DNA from: Pseudomonas antarctica
GTDB taxonomy: Bacteria; Pseudomonadota; Gammaproteobacteria; Pseudomonadales; Pseudomonadaceae
Direction of reading: 5' to 3'
Length of the DNA: 64,000 nt
NCBI RefSeq assembly: GCF_001647715.1
Contig: NZ_CP015600.1
Span: 744,001-808,000, forward strand
Shown here: in pieces, positions 42,639 to 53,205 of the stretch
Position numbering within the stretch: the stretch's first letter is position 1
Layout of the letters: each line of letters opens with the position of its first letter
Translations under genes and position numbers: made by a program
Notes under the pieces: generated by a model
Database searches by the model: none
The model's input: the letters and a program-made list of their open reading frames with translations, nothing else
What the model was told of the DNA's origin: nothing

Positions 42639-44836
42639 GGGTGTTGATCCTCCAAATCCTTGGGCTTCCAGGTTTTCAACAGTAACGCATTGCTCACCAC
42701 ACTGACGCTGGACAAGGCCATGGCCGCACCCGCCAATACCGGGTTGAGGAAGCCGAACGCCGCCAGCGGAATACCGATCAAGTTATACACAAAGGCCCAG
42801 AACAGGTTCTGGCGGATTTTGGCGTAGGTCTTGCGGCTGATCTCCAGCGCGGCCGGCACCAGGCGTGGGTCGCCGCGCATCAGGGTGATCCCGGCCGCGT
42901 GCATCGCCACGTCGGTGCCGCCGCCCATGGCGATACCGATGTCGGCGGCGGCCAGGGCCGGGGCGTCATTGATGCCGTCGCCGACCATTGCCACTGCACC
43001 GGTTTTTTTCAGCTCGGCGACGGTGGCGGCCTTATCGGCGGGAAGGACTTCGGCGTGTACATCGTCGATACCCAGGGCTTCGGCCACCACACGAGCACTG
43101 CCGCGGTTGTCGCCGGTGAGCAAATGGCTGCTGATGTGCCGGGCCTTGAGTTGTGCCACCGCCTCCAGTGCGCCGGGCTTGAGGGTGTCGCCAAAAGCGA
43201 ACAGCCCCAGCACACGGGGTTGTGCGCCTTGTTCGATCAACCAGGATAACGTGCGGCCTTCGGCTTCCCACGCCTTGGCGGAGTCGGCCAGGTTGCCTGC
43301 ATTCAAGCCGTTCTCTTCCAGCATTCGACGGTTGCCCAGCGCCAGTTGCCGGCCGTCAAGCGTGCCGGCAATGCCGCGCCCGGTCAGCGATTGGCTGGCG
43401 CTCACATCCGCCACGTGTAGCCCTTTTTCGCTGCAGGCATCCAGTACGGCCTTGGCCAATGGGTGCTCGCTGCCGCGTTGCAGCGCGCCGGCTTGTTGCA
43501 GCAGCAGAGCCTCATTACCGTCCATCGCCGCCAAATGCGCAATTTTCGGCGTGCCGGACGTGAGGGTGCCGGTCTTGTCGAAGACCACGGCGCTGACGTC
43601 ATGGGCGCGCTCCAGCGCTTCGGCATCCTTGATCAGAATGCCGTAGCGCGCGGCGACGCCGGTGCCGGCCATGATCGCCGTCGGTGTGGCCAGCCCCAAT
43701 GCGCACGGGCAGGCAATTACCAGCACAGCGACGGCATTAATGATCGCGGTTTCCAGCGGTGCACCGTACAGCCACCAGCCCACCAATGTGATCAGCGCCA
43801 GCACCAGCACGGCGGGCACAAAGACTTGACTGACCTTATCCACCAGTTTCTGGATCGGGGCTTTGGCCGCCTGGGCGTCTTCCACCAGGCGGATGATCTG
43901 TGCCAACACACTTTCCCCGCCAACAGCCCGGGTGCGCACCAACAAACGGCCCTCACCGTTGATGGCGCCGCCGGTGACCTTGTCACCCGGCTGTTTCGGC
44001 ACGGGCAGGCTTTCGCCGCTGATCAAGGCTTCGTCGGCATGGCTCTGGCCGTCCACGACTTCGCCATCCACCGGGATGCGTTCGCCGGGCTTCACCAGCA
44101 CCAGGTCGTCGAGCTTTAACGTGCTGATGGCGACGTCTTCTTCGCGTCCTTCAAGCACGCGAATCGCGCGCTCGGGGCGCAAGGCTTCGAGGGCGCGGAT
44201 GGCACTGGCGGTCTGGCGTTTGGCGCGGCTTTCCAGGTACTTACCGAGCAGCACCAGGGCGATCACCACGGCGGAGGCTTCGAAGTACAGATGCGGCAGG
44301 GTGCCTGCGGGCGCGGTGAGCCATTCATACAGGCTCAGGCCGTAACCGGAGCTGGTACCGATGGCGACCAGCAAATCCATATTGCCGGCGCCGGCGCGCA
44401 CGGCTTTCCAGGCGGCGATATAGAAACGCGCGCCCAAAATGAACTGCACCGGCGTGGCCAGGGCGAACTGCACCCAGGCAGGGAGCATCCAGTGCAGGCC
44501 GAAGGGCTCCACGAGCATCGGTAGAACCAACGGCAGTGCTAATACAATCGCCAGCAGCAACGCCCAACGCTCGCGGTACAGGCGTTGGGCTTGATTGGCG
44601 TCGGTAACGGTTTCGCTTTGGGGCAGCGTGGCGGTGTAACCGGCTTTGTCGACGGCGGCGATCAATACTGCGGGGTCCATTTTGCCCAGCACTTCGACAT
44701 GCGCGCGTTCATTGGCCAGGTTGACGCTGACGCTTTGCACCCCTGGCACTTTGCCCAACGCCCGCTCGACACGGCCGGCACAGCTGGCGCAGGTCATGCC
44801 GCCGATGGGCAGGTCAAATGTGGTGGATCCATTCAT
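42635..44836 (-). CDS. copA: Cu(I)-exporting P-type ATPase
   Basis: A 733-residue P1B-1 pump that removes Cu(I) from the cytoplasm. It has one N-terminal heavy-metal domain (GMTCASC, 13-19), eight TM segments, the CPC metal site ([12 protein letters not shown]), the phosphorylation motif DKTGTLTSG, the SEHPL motif and [11 protein letters not shown]-terminal [15 protein letters not shown] completes the copper-binding membrane site. GGAGG precedes the ATG. Confidence 0.96.
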   Translation of the reverse strand: MNGSTTFDLPIGGMTCASCAGRVERALGKVPGVQSVSVNLANERAHVEVLGKMDPAVLIAAVDKAGYTATLPQSETVTDANQAQRLYRERWALLLAIVLALPLVLPMLVEPFGLHWMLPAWVQFALATPVQFILGARFYIAAWKAVRAGAGNMDLLVAIGTSSGYGLSLYEWLTAPAGTLPHLYFEASAVVIALVLLGKYLESRAKRQTASAIRALEALRPERAIRVLEGREEDVAISTLKLDDLVLVKPGERIPVDGEVVDGQSHADEALISGESLPVPKQPGDKVTGGAINGEGRLLVRTRAVGGESVLAQIIRLVEDAQAAKAPIQKLVDKVSQVFVPAVLVLALITLVGWWLYGAPLETAIINAVAVLVIACPCALGLATPTAIMAGTGVAARYGILIKDAEALERAHDVSAVVFDKTGTLTSGTPKIAHLAAMDGNEALLLQQAGALQRGSEHPLAKAVLDACSEKGLHVADVSASQSLTGRGIAGTLDGRQLALGNRRMLEENGLNAGNLADSAKAWEAEGRTLSWLIEQGAQPRVLGLFAFGDTLKPGALEAVAQLKARHISSHLLTGDNRGSARVVAEALGIDDVHAEVLPADKAATVAELKKTGAVAMVGDGINDAPALAAADIGIAMGGGTDVAMHAAGITLMRGDPRLVPAALEISRKTYAKIRQNLFWAFVYNLIGIPLAAFGFLNPVLAGAAMALSSVSVVSNALLLKTWKPKDLEDQHP

Positions 44837-44874
44837 GGGGCAGTCCTCCAGAAGAAGTTGCCCCTAGGATCAAC

Positions 44875-44897
44875 CTTGACCTGTGGGGAAGGTCAAG
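44875..44897 (-). promoter_or_regulatory. CueR operator / copA promoter
   Basis: An inverted repeat CTTGACC-9 nt-GGTCAAG, 38 nt upstream of copA. Read on the minus strand, the left arm doubles as a -35 (TTGACC). The stretched spacer is typical of MerR-family promoters. Confidence 0.8.
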
Positions 44898-44902
44898 CGC
44901 CT

Positions 44903-45283
44903 TTAATATTCCAGTGCAGCGGGTTTCAGGTACATACCGTCCGGGCCTTGGGCGATCCGCAACTTGCGTATGTCGCCGGCTTTCAGCGTGATGTTCTGCG
45001 CCGGCGGGGCGAGCATGCCCGGCAGGCAACCAGGCGATTGGCCCGGCAGCAGCTTCAGGCGCAGCGACACATTGCCGGCAGGCAAGTTAAACGAGGTGGC
45101 CTGTTCCTGGAACAGGCGCCCGGCCAACTGGTCCTGAATGTAGAGGCCGATCTCGCAGTTGGTCGGTACTTCCAGGCGTTCGCGGGAGATGATCAGCACC
45201 GCATAATCCTCATCGGCGCAGGCCATGGGCGCAGCGGCAGACAAGCTCAACAGGCCGATAAGGCTAAAAAACGACCAGCGCAT
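44903..45283 (-). CDS. hypothetical secreted protein next to the copper genes
   Basis: Not recognised. The 126-residue product has a signal peptide (WSFFSLIGLLSLSAAAPMACA) and a beta-rich mature part with two or three cysteines (PTNCEIGLYIQDQLAGRLF, SPGCLPGML). GGAGC lies before the ATG at 45283; the much longer open frame upstream crosses the copZ operator and is rejected. Its stop is only 5 nt from the copA operator. A role in copper handling is possible from position only. Confidence 0.7.
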   Translation of the reverse strand: MRWSFFSLIGLLSLSAAAPMACADEDYAVLIISRERLEVPTNCEIGLYIQDQLAGRLFQEQATSFNLPAGNVSLRLKLLPGQSPGCLPGMLAPPAQNITLKAGDIRKLRIAQGPDGMYLKPAALEY

Positions 45284-45370
45284 GGCGAATGCTCCGTGGT
45301 TCATATCTAAGAGAAATGAAGCTTGGCCGAGGCGGCGGCTGAATACCAGCCCGGCCGACAGTTTCAACGC

Positions 45371-45397
45371 TTGACCTTGCCATCGTGGCAAGGTCAA
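45371..45397 (+). promoter_or_regulatory. CueR operator / copZ promoter
   Basis: A perfect 12-bp inverted repeat (TTGACCTTGCCA, 3-nt centre, complement). The centre matches the classic ACCTTGCC...GGCAAGGT CueR box. The first six bases serve as -35. It lies 33 nt upstream of copZ on the plus strand. Confidence 0.88.
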
Positions 45398-45430
45398 AAC
45401 TGGCCACAACCTCATCAAAGGAGTCATGTC

Positions 45431-45631
45431 ATGCAAGTATTCAGCGTTGAAGGAATGACCTGCGGCCATTGCGTCCGGGCGGTTACCCAGGCGGTGCAAA
45501 GCCAGGACCCGGCGGCGAGCGTCAAGGTCGACCTGGCGGCGAAAGCAGTGAGTGTTGAAAATAGCCATCTGTCTGCCGATCAGGTCATCAGCCTGATCAC
45601 TGAAGAAGGCTACAACGCCAAGCTTGCTTGA
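45431..45631 (+). CDS. copZ: CopZ-like copper chaperone
   Basis: A 66-residue heavy-metal-associated domain protein (EGMTCGHCVRAVTQAV, two Cys) that carries Cu(I) to CopA. AAAGGAG precedes the ATG. The perfect CueR box immediately upstream indicates copper induction. Confidence 0.93.
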   Translation: MQVFSVEGMTCGHCVRAVTQAVQSQDPAASVKVDLAAKAVSVENSHLSADQVISLITEEGYNAKLA

Positions 45632-45718
45632 GTTTTTTGATAGTTAGCGAGCTATCGTAATGTTCAGGGCACCCAAGCGCGGCTAGACTGTCGGGCTGCC
45701 GACTCACTTGGGTGTCTG

Positions 45719-46912
45719 ATGAACCTCCGCATAATCCTGATCCTGGGCGCCTTGAGCGCCTTCGCGCCGTTGGCGATCGACTTTTACCTGCCGGGCTTTC
45801 CGGCAATGGCCACGGCTTTCGCGACCGATGAAAAACATATCCAGCTGACCCTGGCGGTGTATTTCGGCGGCCTGGCCATCGGCCAATTGATTTACGGCCC
45901 ACTGGCGGACCGCTTTGGTCGGCGCGTGCCGCTGCTCAGCGGCGTCACCCTGTTTACCTTGGCGTCCTTCGCCTGCGCTTATGCGCCGTCGTTGGAATGG
46001 CTGATCGGCGCGCGCTTCGTGCAGGCCCTTGGTGGCTGCGCGGGCATGGTGATTTCACGGGCGGTAGTCAGCGATAAATGTGATGCCGTGGGTTCGGCCA
46101 AGGTTTATTCGCAACTGATGCTGGTCACCGGCCTGGCGCCGATCCTCGCGCCTTTGGCGGGTGGGGTGATGGTCGGGTTGTGGGGTTGGCAGTCGATCTT
46201 CCTGGCGTTGTCGGTGTTCAGCGTCATGGCGGCCATTGCCGTGGCCGTCGGGTTGCCGGAAACCTTTCCGGCCAACCAGCCTCGCCAGCCGTTGTCCGGG
46301 TCACTGCGCCGCTACGCCGCGCTGTTGTCAGACCGGGTTTACCTCGGCTACGCCTTGACCGGCGGCATCTCGATTGCCGGGATGTTTGCCTACATCGCCG
46401 GCTCACCGTTCGTATTCATCAAGCTGTACGGTGTGCCTGCCGAGCATTACGGCTGGCTGTTCGGCTCCAACGCCGCCGGATTTATCCTGGTAGCACAGCT
46501 CAATGCGCGCTTGCTGGCCAAGCGTGGCCCGGCGTTTTTGCTGTCGCGCACGGTGTGGGTCTACGTAGCGGCAGCGTTGACGCTGCTGGGCATTGCCGCC
46601 CTGCGTACTGAAGCCTTGTGGCCATTGCTCGTGCCGCTGTTTATCTGCATCGCAAGCCTGGGCTGCATTTTGCCCAACACCTCGGCCTGCGCCATGAGCG
46701 GGCAGGGTGCGCGGGCCGGCAGTGCGTCGGCGCTGCTTGGCTGCATTCAGTTTGGTGTGGCGGCGGGCGCGGCGTCGCTGGTGGGCGTATTGCATGACGG
46801 CACGGCCATGCCGATGGCGATTGTCATCAGCGTGTGCGGTGTGTTGGCGGTGACCATTGCAATGTCGACCCAGCGCCTGCAACGGGCGAGGGCCGCACAG
46901 GCGCAGGTCTGA
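45719..46912 (+). CDS. Bcr/CflA-family MFS drug exporter
   Basis: A 397-residue, 12-TM drug:H+ antiporter. The N-terminus LGALSAFAPLAIDFYLPGFP and the MFS motif GPLADRFGRRVPLL (between TM2 and TM3) are diagnostic of the Bcr/CflA family. Substrates such as bicyclomycin or chloramphenicol are typical for the family but cannot be told here. It is monocistronic. Confidence 0.93.
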   Translation: MNLRIILILGALSAFAPLAIDFYLPGFPAMATAFATDEKHIQLTLAVYFGGLAIGQLIYGPLADRFGRRVPLLSGVTLFTLASFACAYAPSLEWLIGARFVQALGGCAGMVISRAVVSDKCDAVGSAKVYSQLMLVTGLAPILAPLAGGVMVGLWGWQSIFLALSVFSVMAAIAVAVGLPETFPANQPRQPLSGSLRRYAALLSDRVYLGYALTGGISIAGMFAYIAGSPFVFIKLYGVPAEHYGWLFGSNAAGFILVAQLNARLLAKRGPAFLLSRTVWVYVAAALTLLGIAALRTEALWPLLVPLFICIASLGCILPNTSACAMSGQGARAGSASALLGCIQFGVAAGAASLVGVLHDGTAMPMAIVISVCGVLAVTIAMSTQRLQRARAAQAQV

Positions 46913-46920
46913 GGTACGGA

Positions 46921-47103
46921 TCAGCCAGCGGCGGAACGTTGCTGGCTGAGGGGAATGCGGTGGGGCGCCTGGATACGCGCCTGCAGGGTGTCGGCAAAGG
47001 CACGGGCCTCGGCTTCATTGCGGAAGGTGAAGGCGTCGCCGTCGAGGCTGACTTGCCATTTGTTGCCTGGGGATTTTGCTAACGCTCTTATCAGGATCTT
47101 CAT
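46921..47103 (-). CDS. small conserved-looking protein, possibly DUF2188-like
   Basis: A 60-residue basic protein with the pattern KWQVSLDGDAFTFRNEAEARAFADTLQ, similar to short DUF2188-type proteins. GAGGAAG precedes the ATG at 47103. It is convergent with the Bcr/CflA gene, 8 nt apart. Function unknown. Confidence 0.6.
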   Translation of the reverse strand: MKILIRALAKSPGNKWQVSLDGDAFTFRNEAEARAFADTLQARIQAPHRIPLSQQRSAAG

Positions 47104-47197
47104 TGCTGACTTCCTCACGTAAAAGAATCGTGGCAAAGGCGGCCAATATAAACCCGAATGCGCTCACAAATATGACAAAGATCAACTCTCTGACTAG

Positions 47198-47237
47198 CGG
47201 TGTGGTCCATTACTCACATGAATAATGGACCACACCG
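47198..47237. terminator. 15-bp perfect stem-loop after the alcohol dehydrogenase gene
   Basis: CGGTGTGGTCCATTA and its exact complement with a 10-nt loop, 12 nt past the stop at 47250. There is no T-run, so it is either a terminator, a transcript-stabilising hairpin or a mobile-element remnant. It is not a REP sequence. Confidence 0.65.
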
Positions 47238-47249
47238 ACAGACTTTCTA

Positions 47250-48263
47250 TTAGAACCCTTCCAGCACAATCTTGCCCTTGGCCTTGCCGCTTTCCAGCAG
47301 CGCATGGGCGCGGCGCAGGTTTGCCGCATTGATCACACCGAAGTGCTCGCCCACCGTGGTTTTCAAGGTGCCGGCGTCGATCAGTTCTGCCACGCGGTTG
47401 AGCAGGTTGTGTTGTTCGATCATGTCCGGCGTCTCGAACATCGAGCGCGTGTACATGAACTCCCAGTGCAGCGACAGGCTCTTGCGCTTGAGCTTGCTCA
47501 CATCCAGCGCCTTGGGGTCGTCGATCAACGCCAGCTTGCCTTGAGGTTCCAGGGCTTCCACCAGTTGGTCCAGGTGATGGTCGGTCTGGGTCAGGCTGGC
47601 GACGTGGGTCACGTGTGGGTGGCCGGCGTTTTTCAGCGCTTCGCTCAACGGTTGGCTGTGATCGATCACCAGGTGGGCGCCGAGCGCCTTTGCCCATTCC
47701 TGGGTTTCCGGGCGCGAGGCGGTGCCGATGACTTTCAGCGCGGTGAGCTGGCTGGCCAGTTGGGTCAGGATCGAACCCACACCGCCAGCGGCGCCGACGA
47801 CCAGCAGGCTCTGGCCTTCGTCCTGTTTCCCTTCACGTACTTGCAGGCGCTCAAACAGCAGCTCCCAAGCGGTGATGGCGGTCAGCGGCAGCGCGGCGGC
47901 ATCGCTGAAACCCAGGCTTTTGGGCATGTGGCCGACGATGCGTTCATCCACCATGTGCAGCTCGCTGTTACCGCCCGGGCGGACCAGGGAGCCGGCGTAG
48001 AACACCTTGTCACCGGCTTTGAACAACGTCACTTCGCTGCCGACGGCCTTCACCACACCGGCCACGTCCCAGCCCAGCACCTTGGCGGCGCCATTTTCCG
48101 GGGCTACGTTCTGGCGCACCTTGGTGTCCACCGGGTTGACCGAGATGGCTTTGACCTCCACCAGCAAGTCGCGTGGGCCGGCGACGGGCTCTGGCAGTTC
48201 AATGTCTTGCAGGGATTTTGGATCGTTGATCGGCAGTGAGGCGTAGTAGGCAATAGCTTTCAT
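47250..48263 (-). CDS. zinc-type alcohol dehydrogenase / quinone oxidoreductase-like protein
   Basis: A 337-residue medium-chain dehydrogenase. It has the N-terminal GroES-like domain (VKAISVNPVDTKVR, LGWDVAGVVKAVG) and NADPH-binding VVGAAGGVGSI. The structural-zinc cysteines of true alcohol dehydrogenases are absent, as in the zinc-type-like quinone reductases. It is paired with the monooxygenase gene 24 nt upstream. Confidence 0.88.
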   Translation of the reverse strand: MKAIAYYASLPINDPKSLQDIELPEPVAGPRDLLVEVKAISVNPVDTKVRQNVAPENGAAKVLGWDVAGVVKAVGSEVTLFKAGDKVFYAGSLVRPGGNSELHMVDERIVGHMPKSLGFSDAAALPLTAITAWELLFERLQVREGKQDEGQSLLVVGAAGGVGSILTQLASQLTALKVIGTASRPETQEWAKALGAHLVIDHSQPLSEALKNAGHPHVTHVASLTQTDHHLDQLVEALEPQGKLALIDDPKALDVSKLKRKSLSLHWEFMYTRSMFETPDMIEQHNLLNRVAELIDAGTLKTTVGEHFGVINAANLRRAHALLESGKAKGKIVLEGF

Positions 48264-48287
48264 GGGGGCTCCGGAAAAAGGCGGTAA

Positions 48288-48581
48288 TCAGGCGAGAAAC
48301 TTCAGGCGCTTGAGTTCGAAGTGTTCGATCACATCGGCAGCCTTGGCGCGGAAGTTCTGGATATGCGGGCTCTGGTCGTGATCGGCCAGCGCTGCCTCGT
48401 CACTCCAGCGTTCGAGCATGTAGAAGGTCTCGGGGTGTTGCAGGTCCTGATGCAGGTCGTACTGCTCGCAACCGGCTTCGAGGCGGGTCGGTTCCAGCAA
48501 ATCGCGCAACAGGGGCTCGAGGGTGGCGTGTTGGCCGGGTTTGGCGATCAGAGTGGCGATGACGTTAAAGGCAGCGGACAT
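48288..48581 (-). CDS. antibiotic-biosynthesis-monooxygenase-fold protein (putative quinol monooxygenase)
   Basis: A 97-residue dimeric ferredoxin-like ABM protein (VIATLIAKPGQHATLEPLL, GCEQYDLHQD, ERWSDEAALADHD). Homologues such as YgiN act on quinols without cofactor. It is the first gene of an operon with the dehydrogenase, divergent from a LysR regulator. Confidence 0.88.
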   Translation of the reverse strand: MSAAFNVIATLIAKPGQHATLEPLLRDLLEPTRLEAGCEQYDLHQDLQHPETFYMLERWSDEAALADHDQSPHIQNFRAKAADVIEHFELKRLKFLA

Positions 48582-48699
48582 ATTCGACTCCTGGCACGTG
48601 ATGAACGGGATGGGCAGATGATTGGCTATTTCCCATCAAGATAAAAGCGGCTAAAACAGCAGTCTGTTTCAATAGAATTTTGATAGTGGGTGGGAATGC

Positions 48700-49626
48700 A
48701 TGCTGCGCTTTGATGATTTGCAGTTGTTTGTGCGGGCGGCGGACCTGGGCAGTTTGTCGGCGGCGGCACGGGTGATGGACCTGTCGCCCGCGGTAGCCAG
48801 CGCCGCGTTGAAGCGTATCGAGCAGCAACTCGGTGCACGCTTGCTGGCACGCTCCACCCGCAGCCTGCGTTTGACTGCCGAGGGCGAGGGCTTCCTGGAA
48901 TATGCCCGCGCCGCGTTGAGTTCGCTGGACGAAGGGCGGCGCTTGTTGGCCAGCGGGCAGGACCATGTCAGCGGCGTGTTGCAACTGTCGGCACCTTCGG
49001 ACTTCGGGCGTAATCAGTTGTTGCCGTGGCTGGATGAGTTTCAGCGTGAATACCCGCAACTGAACATACGCCTGCTGCTCGGCGACCGGATGGCCGACCT
49101 GTTCCGCCAGCCGGTGGACATCGCGCTGCGCTACGGCGAGCCTGAAGACTCCAGCCTGATCGCGCTGCCCATCGCCCCGGATAATATCCGGGTGCTGTGC
49201 GCCGCACCCAGCTACCTCGCCCGGCATGGCGAACCCCGCCATCTGGAGCAACTGGCCCAGCACAATTGCCTGTTGTACATGCTCGGCAGTCGTGTGCATG
49301 ACCATTGGAGTTTTCACGATGGCAAACGCGAGGTCAGCCTGACGGTGACCGGGGACCGCTTCAGTGACGACGCCGATGTGGTGCGCCGCTGGGCAGTGGC
49401 GGGGGTCGGCATTGCCTACAAATCCTGGCTGGATGTGAGCAGCGACGTGTTGGCCGGGCGCTTGCGCTTGATCCTGCCGGAGTTGCGCGGCGAGCGTACG
49501 CCGCTCAATTTGCTGTGCGCCCACCGTGCGCAATTGAGCAAACCCATTAACCTGCTGCGGGAAATGCTCGTGTCCCGTTGTGCGGTTTTGACCGCGCAAC
49601 GGCCGGGGCCATTGCGTACTGCGTAA
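48700..49626 (+). CDS. LysR-family transcriptional regulator
   Basis: A 308-residue LTTR: N-terminal HTH (FDDLQLFVRAADLGSLSAAARVM, LSPAVASAALKRIEQQLG) and a C-terminal effector domain of the PBP2 fold (CrgA-like group). The 118-nt gap to the divergent ABM/dehydrogenase pair is the natural place for its operator, and these genes are its likely targets. The inducer is unknown. Confidence 0.9.
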   Translation: MLRFDDLQLFVRAADLGSLSAAARVMDLSPAVASAALKRIEQQLGARLLARSTRSLRLTAEGEGFLEYARAALSSLDEGRRLLASGQDHVSGVLQLSAPSDFGRNQLLPWLDEFQREYPQLNIRLLLGDRMADLFRQPVDIALRYGEPEDSSLIALPIAPDNIRVLCAAPSYLARHGEPRHLEQLAQHNCLLYMLGSRVHDHWSFHDGKREVSLTVTGDRFSDDADVVRRWAVAGVGIAYKSWLDVSSDVLAGRLRLILPELRGERTPLNLLCAHRAQLSKPINLLREMLVSRCAVLTAQRPGPLRTA

Positions 49627-49763
49627 TCGCCTTCACTACAGCAGGAAATTTCACTCAGATCCTGTCCCAATCCGCGCTGTCAGACGCCGCGGAGCGGGCG
49701 GTTTGCGCCCTTATACTTCGGTTCCAACCGCAGCAGACAAATGATTTAACAAGGAGTGAATAC

Positions 49764-50450
49764 ATGGAAGAAGCACCTTGCATCAGTCAGATCGCCAGCT
49801 TGCTCGCTGAACCCAAGCGCACCGCGATGCTCTGGTCCTTGATGGACGGCTCGGCAAAGACTTCGGATGAGTTGGCGACACTCGCCGGGCTGTCAGCGGC
49901 ATCGGCCAATGCGCATTTGGCACGTCTGACGGGCGGCGGTTTGCTGCGGATCGAGGCTCGGCGTGGCAAGCGGCTCTATCGTGTAGCGGCTACCGATGTG
50001 AGTGCCGCTATCGATGCCTTGGCCAGTACCACCATGGCCAGCGCGGCGCGTGGTTCACCGCTGGCTGTGCCGCAGGCATTGGCAGCCCCGGCATCATTGC
50101 GTCATGCCCGGTTATGTCATGGGCATCTGGGCGGTGAGTTGGCGGCAAGGCTGTACCGGCGGATGCTGGAAGCAGGCTGGATCAACCGTCATGAACAGCG
50201 CACCGACGTCACCGTCAAGGGCGCTCAGCATCTGGCGGGCCTGGGTATTTTTACCCAGGCACTGGCAGCACCCCTGGCCTGCGACTGTGTTGATTGGAGT
50301 CAGCAGCAACCGCACTTGGGGGGCACGTTGGGGGTGGGGCTGTTGCAACTCTTTTTACAGTCCGGATGGATCAACGTGATCAACGAGTCCTGCGCTTTGT
50401 CGGTGACCGATATCGGGCTTGCGCAAATCAACCGGCTGACTGCGGGATAG
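49764..50450 (+). CDS. ArsR-family winged-helix regulator
   Basis: A 228-residue protein with an N-terminal ArsR HTH (ISQIASLLAEPKRTAMLWSLMDG, SAASANAHLARLTGGGLL) and a longer C-terminal domain with Cys/His residues (RHARLCHGHLGGELAARLY, CDCVDW). The C-terminal extension is typical of a group of Pseudomonas ArsR-like regulators next to MFS genes. AAGGAG precedes the ATG. It lies 102 nt before the MFS transporter, which it may control. Confidence 0.88.
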   Translation: MEEAPCISQIASLLAEPKRTAMLWSLMDGSAKTSDELATLAGLSAASANAHLARLTGGGLLRIEARRGKRLYRVAATDVSAAIDALASTTMASAARGSPLAVPQALAAPASLRHARLCHGHLGGELAARLYRRMLEAGWINRHEQRTDVTVKGAQHLAGLGIFTQALAAPLACDCVDWSQQQPHLGGTLGVGLLQLFLQSGWINVINESCALSVTDIGLAQINRLTAG

Positions 50451-50552
50451 ACGCAAGCGTCGTTCAGAGTTTCAGTCAGGTCGTATCCAGCAATAACCGG
50501 GCAAAACGATGCCGCACACTCGCTTTGGGGATTTTTCACACAGGGGTGCGGC

Positions 50553-51923
50553 ATGGGTATGCAAGGCTATAGCGCAGCGGAACGGTTGGAACGGTTGCCC
50601 ATCAGCGGTTACCACCGAATCATCTTCATCATCATCGCCCTGGCGTTTTTCTTCGACTCCATGGACCTGGCGATGATGACCTTCCTTTTAGGTTCGATCA
50701 AAACCGAGTTCGGCCTGAGCACTGCCCAGGCGGGGTTACTCGCCAGTTCGAGCTTTTTCGGCATGGTGGTCGGTGCTTCTTTATCCGGCATGTTGGCTGA
50801 TCGTTTTGGGCGCAAACCGGTGTTCCAGTGGAGCATCGTGTTGTGGGGCATCGCCAGCTACCTGTGTTCCACGGCGCAGACGGTGGAGACGCTGACGCTG
50901 TTTCGCATCCTGCTGGGGATCGGCATGGGCATGGAGTTTCCGATCGCGCAGTCGATGCTTTCAGAACTGATCCCCGCCAAAGGGCGCGGGCGCTATATCG
51001 CCTTGATGGATGGCTTCTGGCCTTTGGGTTTTGTCGCGGCGGGTGTGCTGTCTTATTTCCTGCTGCCAGTGATTGGATGGCGGGACATCTTTTTGGTGTT
51101 GGCGGTGCCGGCGGTGTTTGTGTTGGCGATTCGATTTTTTATCCCGGAGTCGCCGCGCTGGCTTGAGCAGGCAGGGCGGCATGAGGCGGCGGATAAGGTG
51201 TTGCAGGGCATTGAGCGCAAAGTGCGCGAGTCCCTGGGCCGCGCTGACTTGCCGGAGCCGATTGCCTTGCCACGTGTGGAGAGCGTGCCGGGCACTTTTT
51301 TCTCGGCGTTTCAGCAATTGTGGTCGGCGCAGTACCGCCAGCGCACGATGATGATCTGGAGCGTGTGGTTTTTTGCCTTGCTCGGCTTCTACGGGCTGAC
51401 GTCCTGGCTGAGTGCGTTATTGCAGCAGTCGGGTTTTGCCGTGACGCAGTCGGTGTACTACACGGTGATCATTTCCCTGGGCGGGATTCCCGGGTTCCTG
51501 ATGGCGGCCTGGCTGGTGGAACGCTGGGGGCGCAAACCGGTGTGCGTCGTGACATTGCTGGGCGGCGGGGTGATGGCGTTTTTGTATGGGCAAAGTGCGG
51601 TATTCGGCGGCAACGTAGGGCTGCTGATTACTTCAGGGTTGTTGATGCAGTTCTTTCTGTTTGGCATGTGGGCGGTGCTGTACACCTACACGCCTGAGCT
51701 GTATCCCACCTCGGCGCGGGCGACGGGCTCCGGGTTTGCGTCGGCGATTGGCCGGGTCGGGTCATTGCTGGGGCCGTTGGTGACCGGGCTGGTGTTCCCG
51801 ATAACCGGGCAGGGCGGGGTGTTTGCCCTGGGCGCGCTGTGCTTTGCGGTGGCGGCGCTGGTGGTGTGGGTGTTCGGGAAGGAGACGAAGGGCAAGACGC
51901 TGGAAGAGCTCACCGAGGCGTGA
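50553..51923 (+). CDS. MFS transporter, sugar-porter-like (NiaP/aromatic acid type)
   Basis: A 456-residue, 12-TM importer. Motif A is GMLADRFGRKPVFQW; the cytoplasmic PESPRWLEQAGRHEAA after TM6 and VERWGRKPV in the second half mark the sugar/metabolite:H+ symporter group. Overall look is nearest to NiaP-type nicotinate or aromatic acid carriers. The substrate is not determined. Confidence 0.85.
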   Translation: MGMQGYSAAERLERLPISGYHRIIFIIIALAFFFDSMDLAMMTFLLGSIKTEFGLSTAQAGLLASSSFFGMVVGASLSGMLADRFGRKPVFQWSIVLWGIASYLCSTAQTVETLTLFRILLGIGMGMEFPIAQSMLSELIPAKGRGRYIALMDGFWPLGFVAAGVLSYFLLPVIGWRDIFLVLAVPAVFVLAIRFFIPESPRWLEQAGRHEAADKVLQGIERKVRESLGRADLPEPIALPRVESVPGTFFSAFQQLWSAQYRQRTMMIWSVWFFALLGFYGLTSWLSALLQQSGFAVTQSVYYTVIISLGGIPGFLMAAWLVERWGRKPVCVVTLLGGGVMAFLYGQSAVFGGNVGLLITSGLLMQFFLFGMWAVLYTYTPELYPTSARATGSGFASAIGRVGSLLGPLVTGLVFPITGQGGVFALGALCFAVAALVVWVFGKETKGKTLEELTEA

Positions 51924-51936
51924 GACTGATGAGGTC

Positions 51937-52030
51937 AATGTGGGAGCCGGGCTTGCCCGCGATAGCGGTAGGCCAGGCTATAGATGGCTGACTGATACAC
52001 CGCCTTCGCAGGCAAGCCAGCTCCCACATT
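51937..52030. repeat. REP doublet (REPIN), mixed arms
   Basis: Inverted pair AATGTGGGAGCCGGGCTTGC against CTTGCCTGCGAAGG-type right arm ending CTCCCACATT. The left arm has one extra base. It lies between the convergent MFS and adenine deaminase genes. Confidence 0.88.
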
Positions 52031-52057
52031 GATCTCTGTTGCGTCAGCTGTAGTTGC

Positions 52058-53044
<987 letters not shown>

Positions 53045-53205
53045 CTACAGGCCATGGCTGAAATAATCGGCAAAACCTGACCAGCAGGAGAGTATTCGTT
53101 TTTCTTCACGTATAGGCCTTGTGAACTAAGGTGTAACGAAACGTTAGCAGCGTGGTGCAGTCTGTACCCCATCAATGACTGATTAGCCGTATGAAAAGGC
53201 CCGGA

